A stretch of 64,000 nt of DNA from Candidatus Mycobacterium methanotrophicum (GCF_023515995.1 NZ_CP097320.1:1550001-1614000), one strand, 5' to 3'; shown: positions 32,706 to 42,792, counted from the stretch's first letter. The notes: generated from the sequence alone by a model not told the origin. A program made the numbers and translations.

Positions 32706-35318
32706 TCAGCGCTTTAGTCGGATACTCCAGCGCACATAGCCGGCGTAGAACAGCGACAACACCGCGAGCATGACCATGTCGAAGAGATAGATGTGCTTGG
32801 AGTACTGCCACAGCGGATCGTTGGTCGGAATCTGCTTGACCTTCACCAGGCCCGGGAAGTCGATCGACGACGCCCCCGCGGCATAACCCCACCGTCCGGG
32901 TGTCACCCAGGACAGCTGATTAAGACCCGCCCGGCCGGTCACCGGGATCATCCCGCCGGCGAGCACCAGCTGCGACATGATCGATACCACCAGCAGCGGC
33001 ATGATTTGCTCGTTGGACTGTGCCACCGCCGACAGCATCAGGCCCAGGATCGCTGAGGCGATGCAGGTTCCCGCGACGGTGACGAACAGCGAGAACGTGG
33101 CGTTGTCGAAGAATGGAGGATGCGCCGTGGGCGCGCCTTTGCCCATCCTGACGATAAAGGTCGCGATCGCCGCCTGGGCGGTCGCGAAAACCGTGAAGAC
33201 GAAAACTTTCGCCAGCAGATACGCCGTGGTCGACAGACCGACCGCCTGCTCGCGGCGGAAGATCGGGCGCTCGCCGATCAGGTCGCGAATGGTCAACGCC
33301 GTGCCCATGAACACCGCGCCGATATTAAGCAGCACCATGATGTACTGCGGTTCGGTCGGCGCCACCCCGAGCGGGTTGGCGGGACCGAGTCCCGGCTTGG
33401 GTCCCTTCACCGTCAGCGACAGCGCACCGATCAGGAACGGCAGTACCGCCAAGAAGACCGAATAGCCGCGGTCCGAGACGACGAGCCGCACCTGGCGACG
33501 CGCAATCGTGGAGAACTGACGCACCTGGTCGGTGTGCACCGGTTCGCCCAAGTCGGCGGGGCTTCCCCGGGCCGGTGCTTGCGACTGTTGCTGTCGGCCT
33601 TCACTTTCGATGAAGCGGCGATTGGCTTCGTCGGGGTCGGCGCCGACATTGGCGAAGATGTCCGCCCAATTGGTGGTGCCCAATGCAGCACCTACCTGGC
33701 TGGGCGGGCCGTTGAAGGCGGTCTTACCGCCCGGCGCGATCAACAGAATCTGGTCGCAGACGTCGAGGTAGGACACCGAGTGCGTAACCACCAGCACCAC
33801 ACGACCGGCGTCGGCGAGCTGGCGCAACATCAGCATGACCTGCCGGTCCAGCGCCGGGTCCAGACCGGACGTCGGCTCGTCGAGGAGCAGCAGCGACGGC
33901 TGGGTAAGCAGCTCGAGGGCCACCGACGCGCGTTTGCGCTGCCCACCGGAGAGCTTTTCCACTCGGGTGTCGGCGTGTTTGGGCAGGTCGAGTTCTTCAA
34001 GCACCTGCGCGACCACTTGGGCGCGCTCTTCTTTGCTGGTGTCTGGCGGTAGCCGCAGCTCGGCGGCGTAGCCGAGCGCCTGGTTGACCGTCAGCTGGCG
34101 GTGCACCACGTCGTCCTGCGGGACCATCCCGATCCGGCTTCGCATGGTCGCGTACTCGGCATGGATGTCGTGGCCCTCGAAGGTGACCGACCCGGCGCTG
34201 GGACGGGTGTAGCCGGCGATCAGCCGCGCCAGCGTGGTCTTGCCCGCACCGGAGCCGCCGATGATCGCCGTCAGCGTGCCGGGCCGGGCGATCAGGGAAA
34301 TGTTGTCCAGCAGTTCCTTGCCGTCGATCTTGAAGTGAACGCCGTTGACCTCCAGGCCGCCGGTGCGGGTGGCGGCTTCGGTGCGGCGGACCAGATTGCC
34401 GTCGGTGAAGACCAGGTCGACGTTGCCGATCGTGATCACGTCGCCCTCGGTCAGCACCGCGGAACCGACGCGCACGCCGTTGACGAACGTGCCGTTGACG
34501 CTGTGGGCGTCGCGGATTTCGGTCCCCAGCGGGGATTGAACCAGAAACGCGTGATGGCGCGACGCGAGGACGTCCTGAATGACGATGTCGTTGTCGTTGG
34601 CGCGGCCGATGGTGGCGGATCCGGGTGGTGTCGCCGGTATGCCGGATCCAGGCAGGATCGCCTGCATCATCTTCGTCGCCAGATTGCTCTCCTCGGGCGG
34701 CTTGCTGGCCATCGGCGGAGCGATCTGGGTGGGCGGCTGCCGCGGCGGCGGGGACGGCCGGTGGGGCGGCGGTGGCTGGTGCGGGTAAACCGGCGGCCGC
34801 TGGCCCCCGCTGCCCTGATGCGCCAGGGTTGGTGGTGCAGGGGGACCGCCCGCATGCGGTTGCGGTCCGGTTGCCGGTGGCCGGATCAGGCCGGGCGGGG
34901 GCCCGGCTGCCGGGGGCACGCCTAGCGGGCGCGTCGGCCGCGGCGGCGCCGCGGACTGGTGAACAGCCCGCATCGACGTGGTTTGGGGTGGCCGGCCGGC
35001 CATACCCGCGTGCTGGCCGACCTCGAACGCAAGTTGCGGTCCGTCGGGATTGCCGATGTTGATGGTCTGGCCGTCGTGGATGTCGACCACCGGGACCCGA
35101 CGCCCATTGACGTACGTCCCGTTCAACGAGCCGTTGTCGATGGCGATCCAGCGCCCTTGCTCGAAGCGCAGCAATAGATGCGCGCGCGAGATCAGCGGAT
35201 GCGTGATACGCATGTCGGCGCGCAGATCGCGCCCGACAACGACGTCATGGCCGGCGGCGAAAGTGCGTTGAGATCCGTCGTAGCGGACTGTCAGCACGGG
35301 CGGCGCTGCTTGACTCAT
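32706..35318 (-). CDS. FHA-domain ABC transporter, Rv1747-type
   Basis: This 870-residue half-transporter has two forkhead-associated domains. FHA1 (~10-100) shows VVGRDLRADMRITHPLISRA and NGSLNGTYVNG; FHA2 (~215-310) shows IGRANDNDIVIQDVLASRHH. A Pro-rich linker lies between. The ATPase domain (~325-550) has Walker A GGSGAGKTT, signature LSGGQRKRASVALELL, and Walker B LLLLDEPTSGLDPALDRQ. The C-terminal ABC-2 permease (~620-870) has six predicted helices. Rv1747 exports cell-envelope glycolipids and binds the kinase PknF through its FHA domains. Here no pknF gene is adjacent, and the position between spoU and folD differs from the M. tuberculosis order, so this is either a moved orthologue or a paralogue. 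Confidence 0.9.
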   Translation of the reverse strand: MSQAAPPVLTVRYDGSQRTFAAGHDVVVGRDLRADMRITHPLISRAHLLLRFEQGRWIAIDNGSLNGTYVNGRRVPVVDIHDGQTINIGNPDGPQLAFEVGQHAGMAGRPPQTTSMRAVHQSAAPPRPTRPLGVPPAAGPPPGLIRPPATGPQPHAGGPPAPPTLAHQGSGGQRPPVYPHQPPPPHRPSPPPRQPPTQIAPPMASKPPEESNLATKMMQAILPGSGIPATPPGSATIGRANDNDIVIQDVLASRHHAFLVQSPLGTEIRDAHSVNGTFVNGVRVGSAVLTEGDVITIGNVDLVFTDGNLVRRTEAATRTGGLEVNGVHFKIDGKELLDNISLIARPGTLTAIIGGSGAGKTTLARLIAGYTRPSAGSVTFEGHDIHAEYATMRSRIGMVPQDDVVHRQLTVNQALGYAAELRLPPDTSKEERAQVVAQVLEELDLPKHADTRVEKLSGGQRKRASVALELLTQPSLLLLDEPTSGLDPALDRQVMLMLRQLADAGRVVLVVTHSVSYLDVCDQILLIAPGGKTAFNGPPSQVGAALGTTNWADIFANVGADPDEANRRFIESEGRQQQSQAPARGSPADLGEPVHTDQVRQFSTIARRQVRLVVSDRGYSVFLAVLPFLIGALSLTVKGPKPGLGPANPLGVAPTEPQYIMVLLNIGAVFMGTALTIRDLIGERPIFRREQAVGLSTTAYLLAKVFVFTVFATAQAAIATFIVRMGKGAPTAHPPFFDNATFSLFVTVAGTCIASAILGLMLSAVAQSNEQIMPLLVVSIMSQLVLAGGMIPVTGRAGLNQLSWVTPGRWGYAAGASSIDFPGLVKVKQIPTNDPLWQYSKHIYLFDMVMLAVLSLFYAGYVRWSIRLKR

Positions 35319-35395
35319 CGTCTCAACCTTAGCCGCTTGTGTTAAGCCGCTCAGCGCGACACCGGCGTGTCATCGGGCAGTGTCCGGCGCGCCGG

Positions 35396-35790
35396 TCACC
35401 ACGCAGCGGGTGCGGGTGTAGATCGTCGGCGCGCACCGGTTGCAGGTGGCTGCACGCCGACCGCACCGTCGGCCATGTTGAGCTTGGCGGTGACCGCGAT
35501 CGGCGTGCCCCCGTGATCCACTGCGCGTCGAACGGCCATCAGCGTCCCGCGCGCGACCTTGGCCCGGTGCTGCAGCGATCCGCCGAACCCGTCGGTGCGC
35601 CGATTGATCAACGGCGAAAGAAAGGAACTCGCCAGCTAGTTGTGGCCCAAATGGATTTCGACGGCATCGAAGCCTGCCTCGATGGCAAGTCGGGCGGCGT
35701 TCGCGTGCGCGGCGATAACGTCGTCGATGTCGTCGCGGGTCGCCTTCTTGGCGAACCGCATGCCGATGGGGTTGAAGAACCGCACCGGCG
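35396..35790 (-). pseudogene. remnant of an NADH:flavin oxidoreductase (Rv3359-like)
   Basis: The frame reads [40 protein letters not shown] and GHN, then a TAG (35636-35638) where the family has Tyr, then LASSFLSPLINRRTDGFGGS and LQHRAKVARGTLMAVRRAVD in the same frame. This is the middle of an Old Yellow Enzyme-type TIM barrel. The N-terminal FMN region and the C-terminal third are gone. An Rv3359-like gene is expected near folD, so this is its decayed form. Confidence 0.75.
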
Positions 35791-35846
35791 CCAGGGCCGC
35801 GGCGGGTCGCCATTGTGGGTGTCGCGGGCATGGAAGACTGTCGAGC

Positions 35847-36692
35847 GTGGGTGCGATCACGCTTGACGGCAAAACTACGCGCGACGAGATCTTCGTCGAC
35901 CTGAAGCAACGGGTGGCAGCTTTGACGGCGTCGGGGCGCACACCGGGCCTGGGCACAATCCTGGTGGGCGACGATCCGGGGTCGCAGGCCTACGTCCGCG
36001 GAAAGCATTCTGACTGCGCCAAGGTCGGCATCATCTCGCTGCGCCGCGACCTGCCCGTCGACATCAGTCAGGCCAAGCTCAACGAGACCATCGACGAGCT
36101 CAACGCCAACCCCGAGTGCACCGGTTACATCGTGCAGTTGCCGCTGCCCAAGCAGCTGGACGAGAACGCCGCCCTGGAGCGCGTCGACCCGGACAAGGAC
36201 GCCGACGGGTTGCACCCGACCAACCTGGGCCGGCTGGTGCTCGGCACCCCGGCGCCGCTGCCGTGCACCGCGCGCGGCATCGTCCACCTGTTGCGCCGCT
36301 TTGACGTCGAGACCGCCGGCGCACACGTCGTGGTCCTCGGTCGCGGTGTAACGGTTGGTCGTCCGCTGGGGCTGATCCTGACGCGCCGCTCGGAGAACGC
36401 CACTGTGACGCTGTGTCACACCGGAACTCGTGATCTGCCCGCGTTGACCAGGCAGGCCGACATCGTCGTGGCCGCGGTCGGCGTGCCGCACATGCTGACC
36501 GCGGACATGGTGCGTCCGGGCGCCGCGGTCGTCGATGTCGGTGTCAGCCGTACCGCCGACGGGCTGGTTGGTGACGTGCACCCGGGGGTGTGGGAGGTCG
36601 CCGGTCAGGTGTCGCCGAATCCCGGCGGTGTCGGCCCGCTGACCCGCGCTTTCCTGCTGACGAATGTCGTCGAATTGGCTGAAGAAGAATGA
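35847..36692 (+). CDS. folD: methylenetetrahydrofolate dehydrogenase/cyclohydrolase FolD
   Basis: This 281-residue bifunctional enzyme starts [20 protein letters not shown] (GTG at 35847). It interconverts 5,10-methylene-, methenyl- and 10-formyl-tetrahydrofolate. Signatures: [17 protein letters not shown] with the catalytic Lys, [20 protein letters not shown], the NADP-binding [20 protein letters not shown] and [18 protein letters not shown]. The length equals that recalled for Rv3356c. Its stop overlaps the ATG of the DUF3017 gene by 4 bases, forming an operon. Confidence 0.95.
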   Translation: MGAITLDGKTTRDEIFVDLKQRVAALTASGRTPGLGTILVGDDPGSQAYVRGKHSDCAKVGIISLRRDLPVDISQAKLNETIDELNANPECTGYIVQLPLPKQLDENAALERVDPDKDADGLHPTNLGRLVLGTPAPLPCTARGIVHLLRRFDVETAGAHVVVLGRGVTVGRPLGLILTRRSENATVTLCHTGTRDLPALTRQADIVVAAVGVPHMLTADMVRPGAAVVDVGVSRTADGLVGDVHPGVWEVAGQVSPNPGGVGPLTRAFLLTNVVELAEEE

Positions 36693-36961
36693 GCCTGTTC
36701 CGCTCGCAATGGCCGATCGTGACGGTCATGCTGATCTTCGTCGTCGCGTTCGGGTTGGCGGCGGCGAACTTCTGGCGTCGCGGCGCGCTGTTGATCGGGA
36801 TCGGCGTCGGGGTCGCCGCGGTGCTGCGGTTAACGCTCACCGACGATCGTGCCGGGCTTCTGGTGCTGCGCAGCAAGGGAATTGACTTCACCACGATGGC
36901 GCTGGTCGCCGTGGGAATGGTGTATATCGCCTGGACGATCGACCCGCTGGGCACCCGTTAG
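36689..36961 (+). CDS. DUF3017 membrane protein
   Basis: This 90-residue protein, [20 protein letters not shown], has three predicted membrane helices ([58 protein letters not shown]) with a short conserved loop ([18 protein letters not shown]) between the second and third. It is coupled to folD by an ATGA overlap, the same pairing I recall as Rv3356c-Rv3355c. Its stop overlaps that of the convergent DUF732 gene by 4 bases. Function unknown. Confidence 0.85.
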   Translation: MSLFRSQWPIVTVMLIFVVAFGLAAANFWRRGALLIGIGVGVAAVLRLTLTDDRAGLLVLRSKGIDFTTMALVAVGMVYIAWTIDPLGTR

Positions 36962-37371
36962 ATCCCCGGTATCATCCCTGCGGTGCCCGGGAGTTGCTGC
37001 AGTCCAGAAACGTTGCCGCCCATTATGTTCGCCATCTCTTGCGGACAGTAGGTCTGGATCGCGATGGTGGTGAACAGCTGCGCCATCTGCGGTGACATGC
37101 CCCGGTGGGCGACGCCCGACGCGGCAGCGGCGAAGCTGCCGCCCGGTTGGGCGAGCATCGGGCAGATCGACTGACCCACGGCCATCGCATTTCCTGGTTC
37201 GCCATACTCGATGCCGGCGTGGCTCAGCGAGTCGATGAAGTTGTCGTCGTTTTGGTCTGCCTCGGAATGTGCCGAGAAAGCTGTGGCTGCGGTGATCAGA
37301 CAGCCGGCACCGAGCAACGCGCGGACCGTCAATGGCTGACTGCCCAACCACGACATCCAACTGCGACGCAT
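36958..37371 (-). CDS. secreted DUF732 protein (Rv3354-like)
   Basis: This 137-residue exported protein starts MRRSWMSWLGSQPLTVRALL with a Sec signal (LLGAGCLITAATAFSAHSEA). The mature DUF732 domain follows: NFIDSLSHAGIEYGEPGNAM, the first Cys in GQSICPMLA, and the second in AIQTYCPQEMANIM, likely a disulfide. The tail is Gly/Leu-rich. I chose the ATG at 37371 because residues upstream are not signal-like. It keeps the folD-DUF3017-DUF732 neighbourhood of the genus. Confidence 0.85.
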   Translation of the reverse strand: MRRSWMSWLGSQPLTVRALLGAGCLITAATAFSAHSEADQNDDNFIDSLSHAGIEYGEPGNAMAVGQSICPMLAQPGGSFAAAASGVAHRGMSPQMAQLFTTIAIQTYCPQEMANIMGGNVSGLQQLPGTAGMIPGI

Positions 37372-37541
37372 ATCCAGCTCCTCGTCCTTGGTCTGCAACG
37401 AACAGTGGTCTACGGCTGTCACATTCACAACACAGTGAGGTTAAGGTTCGCACACGTTTCAGTTATCCCCGACACGTCATGGCATACCGCGGTTCCCGTG
37501 ATCGACAATGCGGGACGTGACGCAACCGCGGGAGGCGTACG

Positions 37542-38990
37542 TTGACGCGTGAGATCTCGCGCCAGACGTTTCTGCGGGGTGCCGTCGGAGCGTTAGCCGC
37601 CGGTGCGATCCTGGGACCGGGACGAGCCGGATCGGGCCGGGCCGGCGCCGATCCGATTGCGTCCGGTTGGGATCCGCTTTCCTCTGCCATCGGCGGGCAG
37701 GTGATACAACCGGGCAACGGTCAATTCGGAACGGCCAAACAGGTTTTCAACACCAACTACAACTCCTCGACGCCCGCGGTGATCGTCGTCCCGTCATCGC
37801 CGGCGGATGTGCAAAAGTCGATGGCATTCGCTGCGGCGCGGCGCCTCAAGGTCGCTCCACGCAGTGGTGGGCACTCCTATGTGGGCGCGTCCACGGCCAA
37901 CGGAACCATGGTGCTCGACTTGCGTCAACTGCCCGGGGGAGTCGACTACGACGCCGCCACCGGCCAGGTCACGGTGACGCCGGCGACCAGTTTGTATGCC
38001 ATGCACCAGGCACTGGCCGCGGCGGGCCGCGGGATCCCCACGGGCACCTGCCCATCCGTCGGCGCCGCGGGACACGCGCTGGGCGGCGGGCTCGGCGCCC
38101 ATTCGCGGCGCGCGGGCCTGATGTGTGACGCGTTGAGGTCGGCGTCGGTGGTGCTGCCCGGTGGCCAGGCGGTCACCGCTTCCGCCGCCGGCAACCCCGA
38201 CCTGTTCTGGGCATTACGCGGTGGTGGCGGCGGCAACTGCGGGGTGACCACCTCGCTCACCTTTGCCACGTTTCCCACCGGCGACGTCGACGTGATCAAC
38301 CTCAATTTCCCGCCGCAGTCGTTCGCGCAGGTGCTGGTCGGTTGGCAGAACTGGCTGCGGACCGCAGACCGAAGCAGCTGGGCACTGGCCGACGCCACCG
38401 TCGACGCGATGGGCACGCACTGTCGCATCCTGGCGACGTGTCCGGCCGGGTCGGGTGGCAGCGTGTCGAACGCCGTCGTTTCGGCCGTCGGCATGCAACC
38501 CACCGGGACCGAGGACCGCACTTTGAACTACTTGGACCTGGCGCGTTATCTGGCCGTCGGAAACCTCAACCCGTCTCCGCTGGGCTATGTCGGCGGGTCG
38601 GACGTCTTCACGACGATCACCCCGGCCGCCGCGCAGGGAATTGCCTCGGCGGTGCGCGCCTTTCCTCGTAGCGCAGGCCGCATGCTGGCGATCATGCACG
38701 CTCTCGACGGAGCGGTGGCCAGCGTCCCGACGGGCGCCACGGCGTTCCCGTGGCGCCAGCAGTCCGCGCTGGTGCAGTGGTACGTCGAAACCGGTGACCC
38801 TGCGGCGGCGACCGGCTGGTTGGGTGTCGCACACCAAGCGGTGCGGCCGTATTCGGTCGGCGGCTACGTGAACTATCTCGAGACCAGCCAGCCGGCGTCG
38901 CGGTACTTCGGCCCGAATACATCCCGGCTCAGCGCTGTGCGGCAGAAGTACGATCCCGGCCGAATCATGTTCTCCGGGCTCAATTTTTGA
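37542..38990 (+). CDS. secreted FAD-linked oxidase of the berberine-bridge type
   Basis: This 482-residue protein has a twin-arginine-like signal (LTREISRQTFLRGAVGALAA, TTG start). A PCMH-type FAD domain follows. His in PRSGGHSYVGAS and Cys in GIPTGTCPSVGAAGHALGGG are the two residues that bind FAD covalently in bicovalent flavoenzymes. The C-terminal BBE segment ends YFGPNTSRLSAVRQKYDPGR and IMFSGLNF, the usual family ending. Likely substrates are carbohydrates or alcohols outside the membrane. In M. tuberculosis I recall only fragments of such a gene near Rv3351c-Rv3353c; here it is intact. Confidence 0.85.
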   Translation: MTREISRQTFLRGAVGALAAGAILGPGRAGSGRAGADPIASGWDPLSSAIGGQVIQPGNGQFGTAKQVFNTNYNSSTPAVIVVPSSPADVQKSMAFAAARRLKVAPRSGGHSYVGASTANGTMVLDLRQLPGGVDYDAATGQVTVTPATSLYAMHQALAAAGRGIPTGTCPSVGAAGHALGGGLGAHSRRAGLMCDALRSASVVLPGGQAVTASAAGNPDLFWALRGGGGGNCGVTTSLTFATFPTGDVDVINLNFPPQSFAQVLVGWQNWLRTADRSSWALADATVDAMGTHCRILATCPAGSGGSVSNAVVSAVGMQPTGTEDRTLNYLDLARYLAVGNLNPSPLGYVGGSDVFTTITPAAAQGIASAVRAFPRSAGRMLAIMHALDGAVASVPTGATAFPWRQQSALVQWYVETGDPAAATGWLGVAHQAVRPYSVGGYVNYLETSQPASRYFGPNTSRLSAVRQKYDPGRIMFSGLNF

Positions 38991-39073
38991 CCTGCCGAGT
39001 GTCGGGTTGTGTCACGGTTTCAACGAGATTAGTTGTAACAATGACACTCTGGCGCAGCTCAGCACTCGTCGCA

Positions 39074-39343
39074 CTACTTGCCAGGCTGACCGTCCTGGAT
39101 CGTCCGAAGCGAGGCGATTCGCTCGCGCTCATGTCGATCCACGGCTTTGCCTTCTTCGGTGGAGAGTGCGATCCGTCGCCCTTTGTCGGTGAGGTTCAGC
39201 CAGAAGGAAAATACCCATTCGGCCGTATCGTCGTGGTGAGTCACGTAGGCATCGGTGAGATCCCGCATCCAGTGATCGAACGGTGCGGCGGCGAATCTAC
39301 CGTTGTCAACGAGGTATCCGGCTTCCATCAGGTCATCGTCCAC
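39074..39343 (-). CDS. conserved hypothetical protein, likely 5'-truncated
   Basis: The frame encodes VDDDLMEAGYLVDNGRFAAA, PFDHWMRDLTDAYVTHHDDT, AEWVFSFWLNLTDKGRRIAL and ends IASLRTIQDGQPGK. The WxxxLTDKG motif resembles mycobacterial proteins of unknown function associated with small toxin-like genes. The normal start probably lay upstream: LPIVETIRSLV is still in frame and coding-like at 39343-39370. Beyond that the sequence belongs to another fragment. An ATG exists at 39328 and a GTG at 39343. Function unknown. Confidence 0.45.
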   Translation of the reverse strand: MDDDLMEAGYLVDNGRFAAAPFDHWMRDLTDAYVTHHDDTAEWVFSFWLNLTDKGRRIALSTEEGKAVDRHERERIASLRTIQDGQPGK

Positions 39344-39524
39344 GAGGGATCGGATCGTCTCGACTATCGGTAGCGATGAGCTGGGCGGCGCGGCTCCGAA
39401 TGTCAGCGGAAAACGCCTGGGCCTGCCCTTGGCGCTGCGCCAGCTCGGCGGCGTTGCGCGACGTTCGGGTGTCAGTGACCGAAAGGTCTTCGCCCACAAT
39501 AAAACCAGCCTGGTGAAGCGTCAT
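39333..39524 (-). pseudogene. fragment of a DUF1023-type/ESX-associated hydrolase
   Basis: The frame from 39524 reads MTLHQAGFIVGEDLSVTDTR, TSRNAAELAQRQGQAQAFSA and DIRSRAAQLIATDS before it loses sense. The pattern resembles the helical N-terminal part of mycobacterial proteins fused to a DUF1023 alpha/beta hydrolase. It is joined directly to the tail of the next hypothetical gene, probably by a deletion. Confidence 0.35.
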
Positions 39525-39553
39525 CGACTTTGTAAAGCCCGTTCGGGCCGGGC

Positions 39554-40285
39554 TTAAGACAGCGTCGCGCGCACGCAGACCGTGATGTAGGGCAGCGCGA
39601 GGCCTCCCGCGTTCGCCAGCGCGGGATGAGTTGCCAGCAACTCGCGTACCTGGTCCAGTGTTTTGGTGCGCACTTCTGTCGGTGAGGTGATGCAGTAGCT
39701 ACGAGAAGCCACCAAATCGATCAACGCCTGTGGTGTAAGGTAATTCGTCCACTCAACCTGATGACGCTGTACTGCGGTGAACGGCGCCGGCAGCGTCACA
39801 TGATCGCGGACCGGATCGCCGTCGCGGCCAATGATGTGGCCCAGTTCGCGCACCCAGCCGAGCCGCTCGTCGCGGGTGTTCCACACCAGACCCAGTCGCC
39901 CGCCCGGCCGCAGCACCCGGGCCACTTCGGGAATCGCCCGCTCCGGGTTGAACCAGTGCCACGCCTGCGCAACCAGCACCGCGTCAACACTGTTGTCCGC
40001 CAGCGGAATTTCCTCGGCCGTGCCGAGCAGCGCCGGTGTGTCCGGCAGCGACCGGCGCAGCATCTCCAGCATCTCGGCGATCGGGTCGACCGCGACCACG
40101 TCCAGCCCCCGCTCCACCAGCCGGGTGGTCAGCTTGCCGGTGCCGGCGCCGAGATCCAGCACGTCGCGGGCTCCGTCCGGCAGCAGCCAGTCGATCGCCT
40201 CCGGCGGGTACGACGGCCGGCCCCGCTCGTACGCGGCCGCTTCAGAGCCAAACGACAACGAGCGGTCCTGCCGGGACCGGGTCAT
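39554..40285 (-). CDS. class I SAM-dependent methyltransferase (Rv3342-like)
   Basis: This 243-residue methyltransferase starts [20 protein letters not shown]; the ATG at 40285 overlaps the metA stop as ATGA. Motif I is [20 protein letters not shown]; the acidic residue after it is in [40 protein letters not shown] and [20 protein letters not shown] are the usual motifs II-III. The fold is the UbiE/Bud23 small-molecule type. The acceptor is unknown. It is the last gene of the metC-metA-methyltransferase operon, controlled by the SAM-IV riboswitch upstream. Confidence 0.88.
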   Translation of the reverse strand: MTRSRQDRSLSFGSEAAAYERGRPSYPPEAIDWLLPDGARDVLDLGAGTGKLTTRLVERGLDVVAVDPIAEMLEMLRRSLPDTPALLGTAEEIPLADNSVDAVLVAQAWHWFNPERAIPEVARVLRPGGRLGLVWNTRDERLGWVRELGHIIGRDGDPVRDHVTLPAPFTAVQRHQVEWTNYLTPQALIDLVASRSYCITSPTEVRTKTLDQVRELLATHPALANAGGLALPYITVCVRATLS

Positions 40286-41409
40286 CGGGGACACTCGACC
40301 AACTTGAGGGTCTGCTGTAGGAGTTCGCCAACTGCTTCGGACTCCACCAGGAAGCCGTCGTGCCCGTAGATCGAGTCGACGATCTGTAGCTCGCTGCATC
40401 CTGGCAACAGCTTGGCCAGTTCCTCCTGCAGGCGCAGTGGGTAGAGCCGGTCGGAGGTGATGCCGCCGACCACCACCGGCACTGCGCAGCCGCGCAGCGC
40501 CGCGCCGACACCGCCGCGGCCCCGGCCGACGTCGTGGCGGGACAGCGCCTCGGTGAGCGCCACATAGCTGCCGGCGTCGAAGCGCGACACCAGCTTGCTG
40601 CCCTGGTGTTCCAGATAGCTCTGCACCGCATAGCGTCCGCCCGCCACCGGATCCTCGTCGCGCTGTGGGTCGTTGGCGAAACGGGTGTCCAGATCGCGCT
40701 CGCCGCGGTAGGTCAGGTGCGCGAAGCGGCGGGCGATGTGCAGACCGGCGTCCGGGCTGCGGCCGGTGCAGTAGTAGTCACCGCCCTGCCAGTTCGGGTC
40801 GGCTTTGATGGCCGCGATCTGGGTGCATTGGGTGCCGATCTGGTCGGCCGTCGCCCGCGCGCCCACGGCCAGCAGCAGACCGGCGCCCACCCGGTCGGGA
40901 TGCCCGACGATCCACTCCAACGCGCGGGCCCCACCCATCGATCCGCCGACCACAGCGGCGACGTCGGCGATGCCCAGCGCCGCCAGCGCGGCCACGTCGG
41001 CCTCGACCTGGTCTCGCACCGATATCAACGGAAACCTCGAACCCCAGGGCTTGCCGTCGGGGGCAGTCGAACTTGGCCCGGTCGAGCCGCGGCAGCCGCC
41101 CAGCACATTGGTGGCCACTGCGCACCAGCGGTCGGTGTCGATCGGCGCGCCCGGGCCGGCTATGCCGTCCCACCAGCCCGGTGTCGGGTGTCCTGGCCCG
41201 GCTGGTCCGGTGATGTGCGAATCCCCGGTCAGCGCATGCAGCACCACGACGACGTTGTCGCGGGTCGGCGACAGTCGGCCCCAACGCTGCACGGCGATGC
41301 TGACGTCATCGATGACTGCGCCGCTTTCCAGCGTCAACGGGCCGATGTCAACAATGCCGACCTCGCCCTCGGTGGGCAGCGTCTGGGTCCGCATATCAGA
41401 GATCGTCAT
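40282..41409 (-). CDS. metA: homoserine O-acetyltransferase MetA/MetX
   Basis: This 375-residue alpha/beta-hydrolase-fold enzyme transfers acetyl from acetyl-CoA to L-homoserine, the first committed step of methionine synthesis. Motifs: [52 protein letters not shown], the nucleophile elbow in [14 protein letters not shown] (Ser), Asp in [17 protein letters not shown] and the catalytic His in [10 protein letters not shown]. It begins 13 bases after metC and overlaps the methyltransferase start by 4 bases. Mycobacteria name it metA although it belongs to the MetX family. Confidence 0.95.
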   Translation of the reverse strand: MTISDMRTQTLPTEGEVGIVDIGPLTLESGAVIDDVSIAVQRWGRLSPTRDNVVVVLHALTGDSHITGPAGPGHPTPGWWDGIAGPGAPIDTDRWCAVATNVLGGCRGSTGPSSTAPDGKPWGSRFPLISVRDQVEADVAALAALGIADVAAVVGGSMGGARALEWIVGHPDRVGAGLLLAVGARATADQIGTQCTQIAAIKADPNWQGGDYYCTGRSPDAGLHIARRFAHLTYRGERDLDTRFANDPQRDEDPVAGGRYAVQSYLEHQGSKLVSRFDAGSYVALTEALSRHDVGRGRGGVGAALRGCAVPVVVGGITSDRLYPLRLQEELAKLLPGCSELQIVDSIYGHDGFLVESEAVGELLQQTLKLVECPR

Positions 41410-41421
41410 CCCGGGCCTCCT

Positions 41422-42792
41422 CTAGAACGCCGCCACGGCGTGCGGGTCGCCGCTGCCGGCCGTCTCGCCGCGGTACTTTCGCGCCGCGGCGAAGCCGAGC
41501 TCGAGGTCGGCCAGGATGTCGTCAATGCCTTCGATGCCCACGGCCAGCCGCACCAGCCCCGGGCTTACGCCGGTGGACAACTGCTCGGCGGGGCTGAGCT
41601 GGGAATGCGTCGTCGACGCCGGGTGAATCACAAGCGATCGCACGTCACCGATGTTGGCGACGTGGCTGTGCAGCCTCAGCGCGTTGACGAACGCCTTCCC
41701 GGCCTCGACGCCACCGGCCAACTCGAACGACAGCACGGCTCCGGTTCCCTTGGGCGCCAACTTCTTTGCCCGCTCATACCATGGCGAGCCGGGCAGGCCG
41801 GCGTAGTTGACCGAAAGCACATCGTCGCGGCCGGCCAGGAATGCGGCGACTCGCTGGGCGTTGGCGACATGGCGTTCGATCCGCAAGCTCAGCGTTTCCA
41901 GGCCTTGCGCGATCAGGAACGCGTTGAACGGCGACGCGGCCGACCCGTAGTCGCGCAGCAACTGCACCCGCGCCTTGACCGCGAAGGCCGGCGGGCCCAG
42001 CTCCGCGTACACCACACCGTGGTAGCTGGGGTCGGGTGTAGTGAACCCGGGGAAACGGCCCTGGGTCCAGTCGAAAGTCCCGCCGTCGACGATCACACCG
42101 GCGATCGCGGCGCCGTGCCCACCCAGATACTTCGTGGCCGAATGCACAACGATGTCGGCGCCCTGGGCGATCGGCTGAATCAGGTAGGGCGTGGCGACGG
42201 TATTGTCGACGATCAGCGGAACGCCATGCTCGTGGGCCACCCCGGAGACGCCGGGAGTGTCCAGCACGTCGACCTGCGGATTGGAGATGGTCTCGGCGAA
42301 AAACGCCTTGGTGTCCGGGCGCACCGCGGCCCGCCACGAGTCCAGGTCGTCGGGATCATCGACGAAGCTGACCTCGACACCCAGCTTGGGCAGCGAATAG
42401 TGGAACAGGTTGTAGGTGCCGCCGTAGAGCCGCGGGCTGGACACGATGTGGTCGCCGGCGCCGGCCACGTTCAAGATCGCGAACGTCTCCGCGGCCTGCC
42501 CGGAGGCCAGGAACAGCGCGGCGACGCCGCCCTCCAGGGCGGCGATGCGCTGCTCGACGACGTCGGTGGTTGGGTTGCCGATGCGGGTGTAGATGTTGCC
42601 GGGGATTTCGAGCCCGAACAGCGCCGCGGCGTGTGCGGTGTCGTCGAAGACGTAGGAGGTGGTCTGGTAGATCGGCAGCGCGCGGGCGCCGGTGGTCGGG
42701 TCCGGCTGCTGGCCGGCGTGGATCTGTTTGGTTTCAAACGACCAATGCGCGGCCGGGTGGGTCTCGTTGTCAGGGTTGGTTTCGGAACTCAC
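41422..42792 (-). CDS. metC: O-acetylhomoserine sulfhydrylase MetC/MetY
   Basis: This 456-residue PLP enzyme makes homocysteine from O-acetylhomoserine and sulfide. It starts MSSETNPDNETHPAAHWSFE. Typical Cys/Met-metabolism motifs are IYTRIGNPTTDVVEQRIAAL and IVSSPRLYGGTYNLFHYSLP, the PLP-binding Lys in VVHSATKYLGGHGAAIAG, and NIGDVRSLVIHPASTTHSQL near the C-terminus. It is the first gene of the methionine operon. A SAM-IV riboswitch lies 177 bases upstream, so the operon should be switched off when S-adenosylmethionine is plentiful. Confidence 0.95.
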   Translation of the reverse strand: MSSETNPDNETHPAAHWSFETKQIHAGQQPDPTTGARALPIYQTTSYVFDDTAHAAALFGLEIPGNIYTRIGNPTTDVVEQRIAALEGGVAALFLASGQAAETFAILNVAGAGDHIVSSPRLYGGTYNLFHYSLPKLGVEVSFVDDPDDLDSWRAAVRPDTKAFFAETISNPQVDVLDTPGVSGVAHEHGVPLIVDNTVATPYLIQPIAQGADIVVHSATKYLGGHGAAIAGVIVDGGTFDWTQGRFPGFTTPDPSYHGVVYAELGPPAFAVKARVQLLRDYGSAASPFNAFLIAQGLETLSLRIERHVANAQRVAAFLAGRDDVLSVNYAGLPGSPWYERAKKLAPKGTGAVLSFELAGGVEAGKAFVNALRLHSHVANIGDVRSLVIHPASTTHSQLSPAEQLSTGVSPGLVRLAVGIEGIDDILADLELGFAAARKYRGETAGSGDPHAVAAF

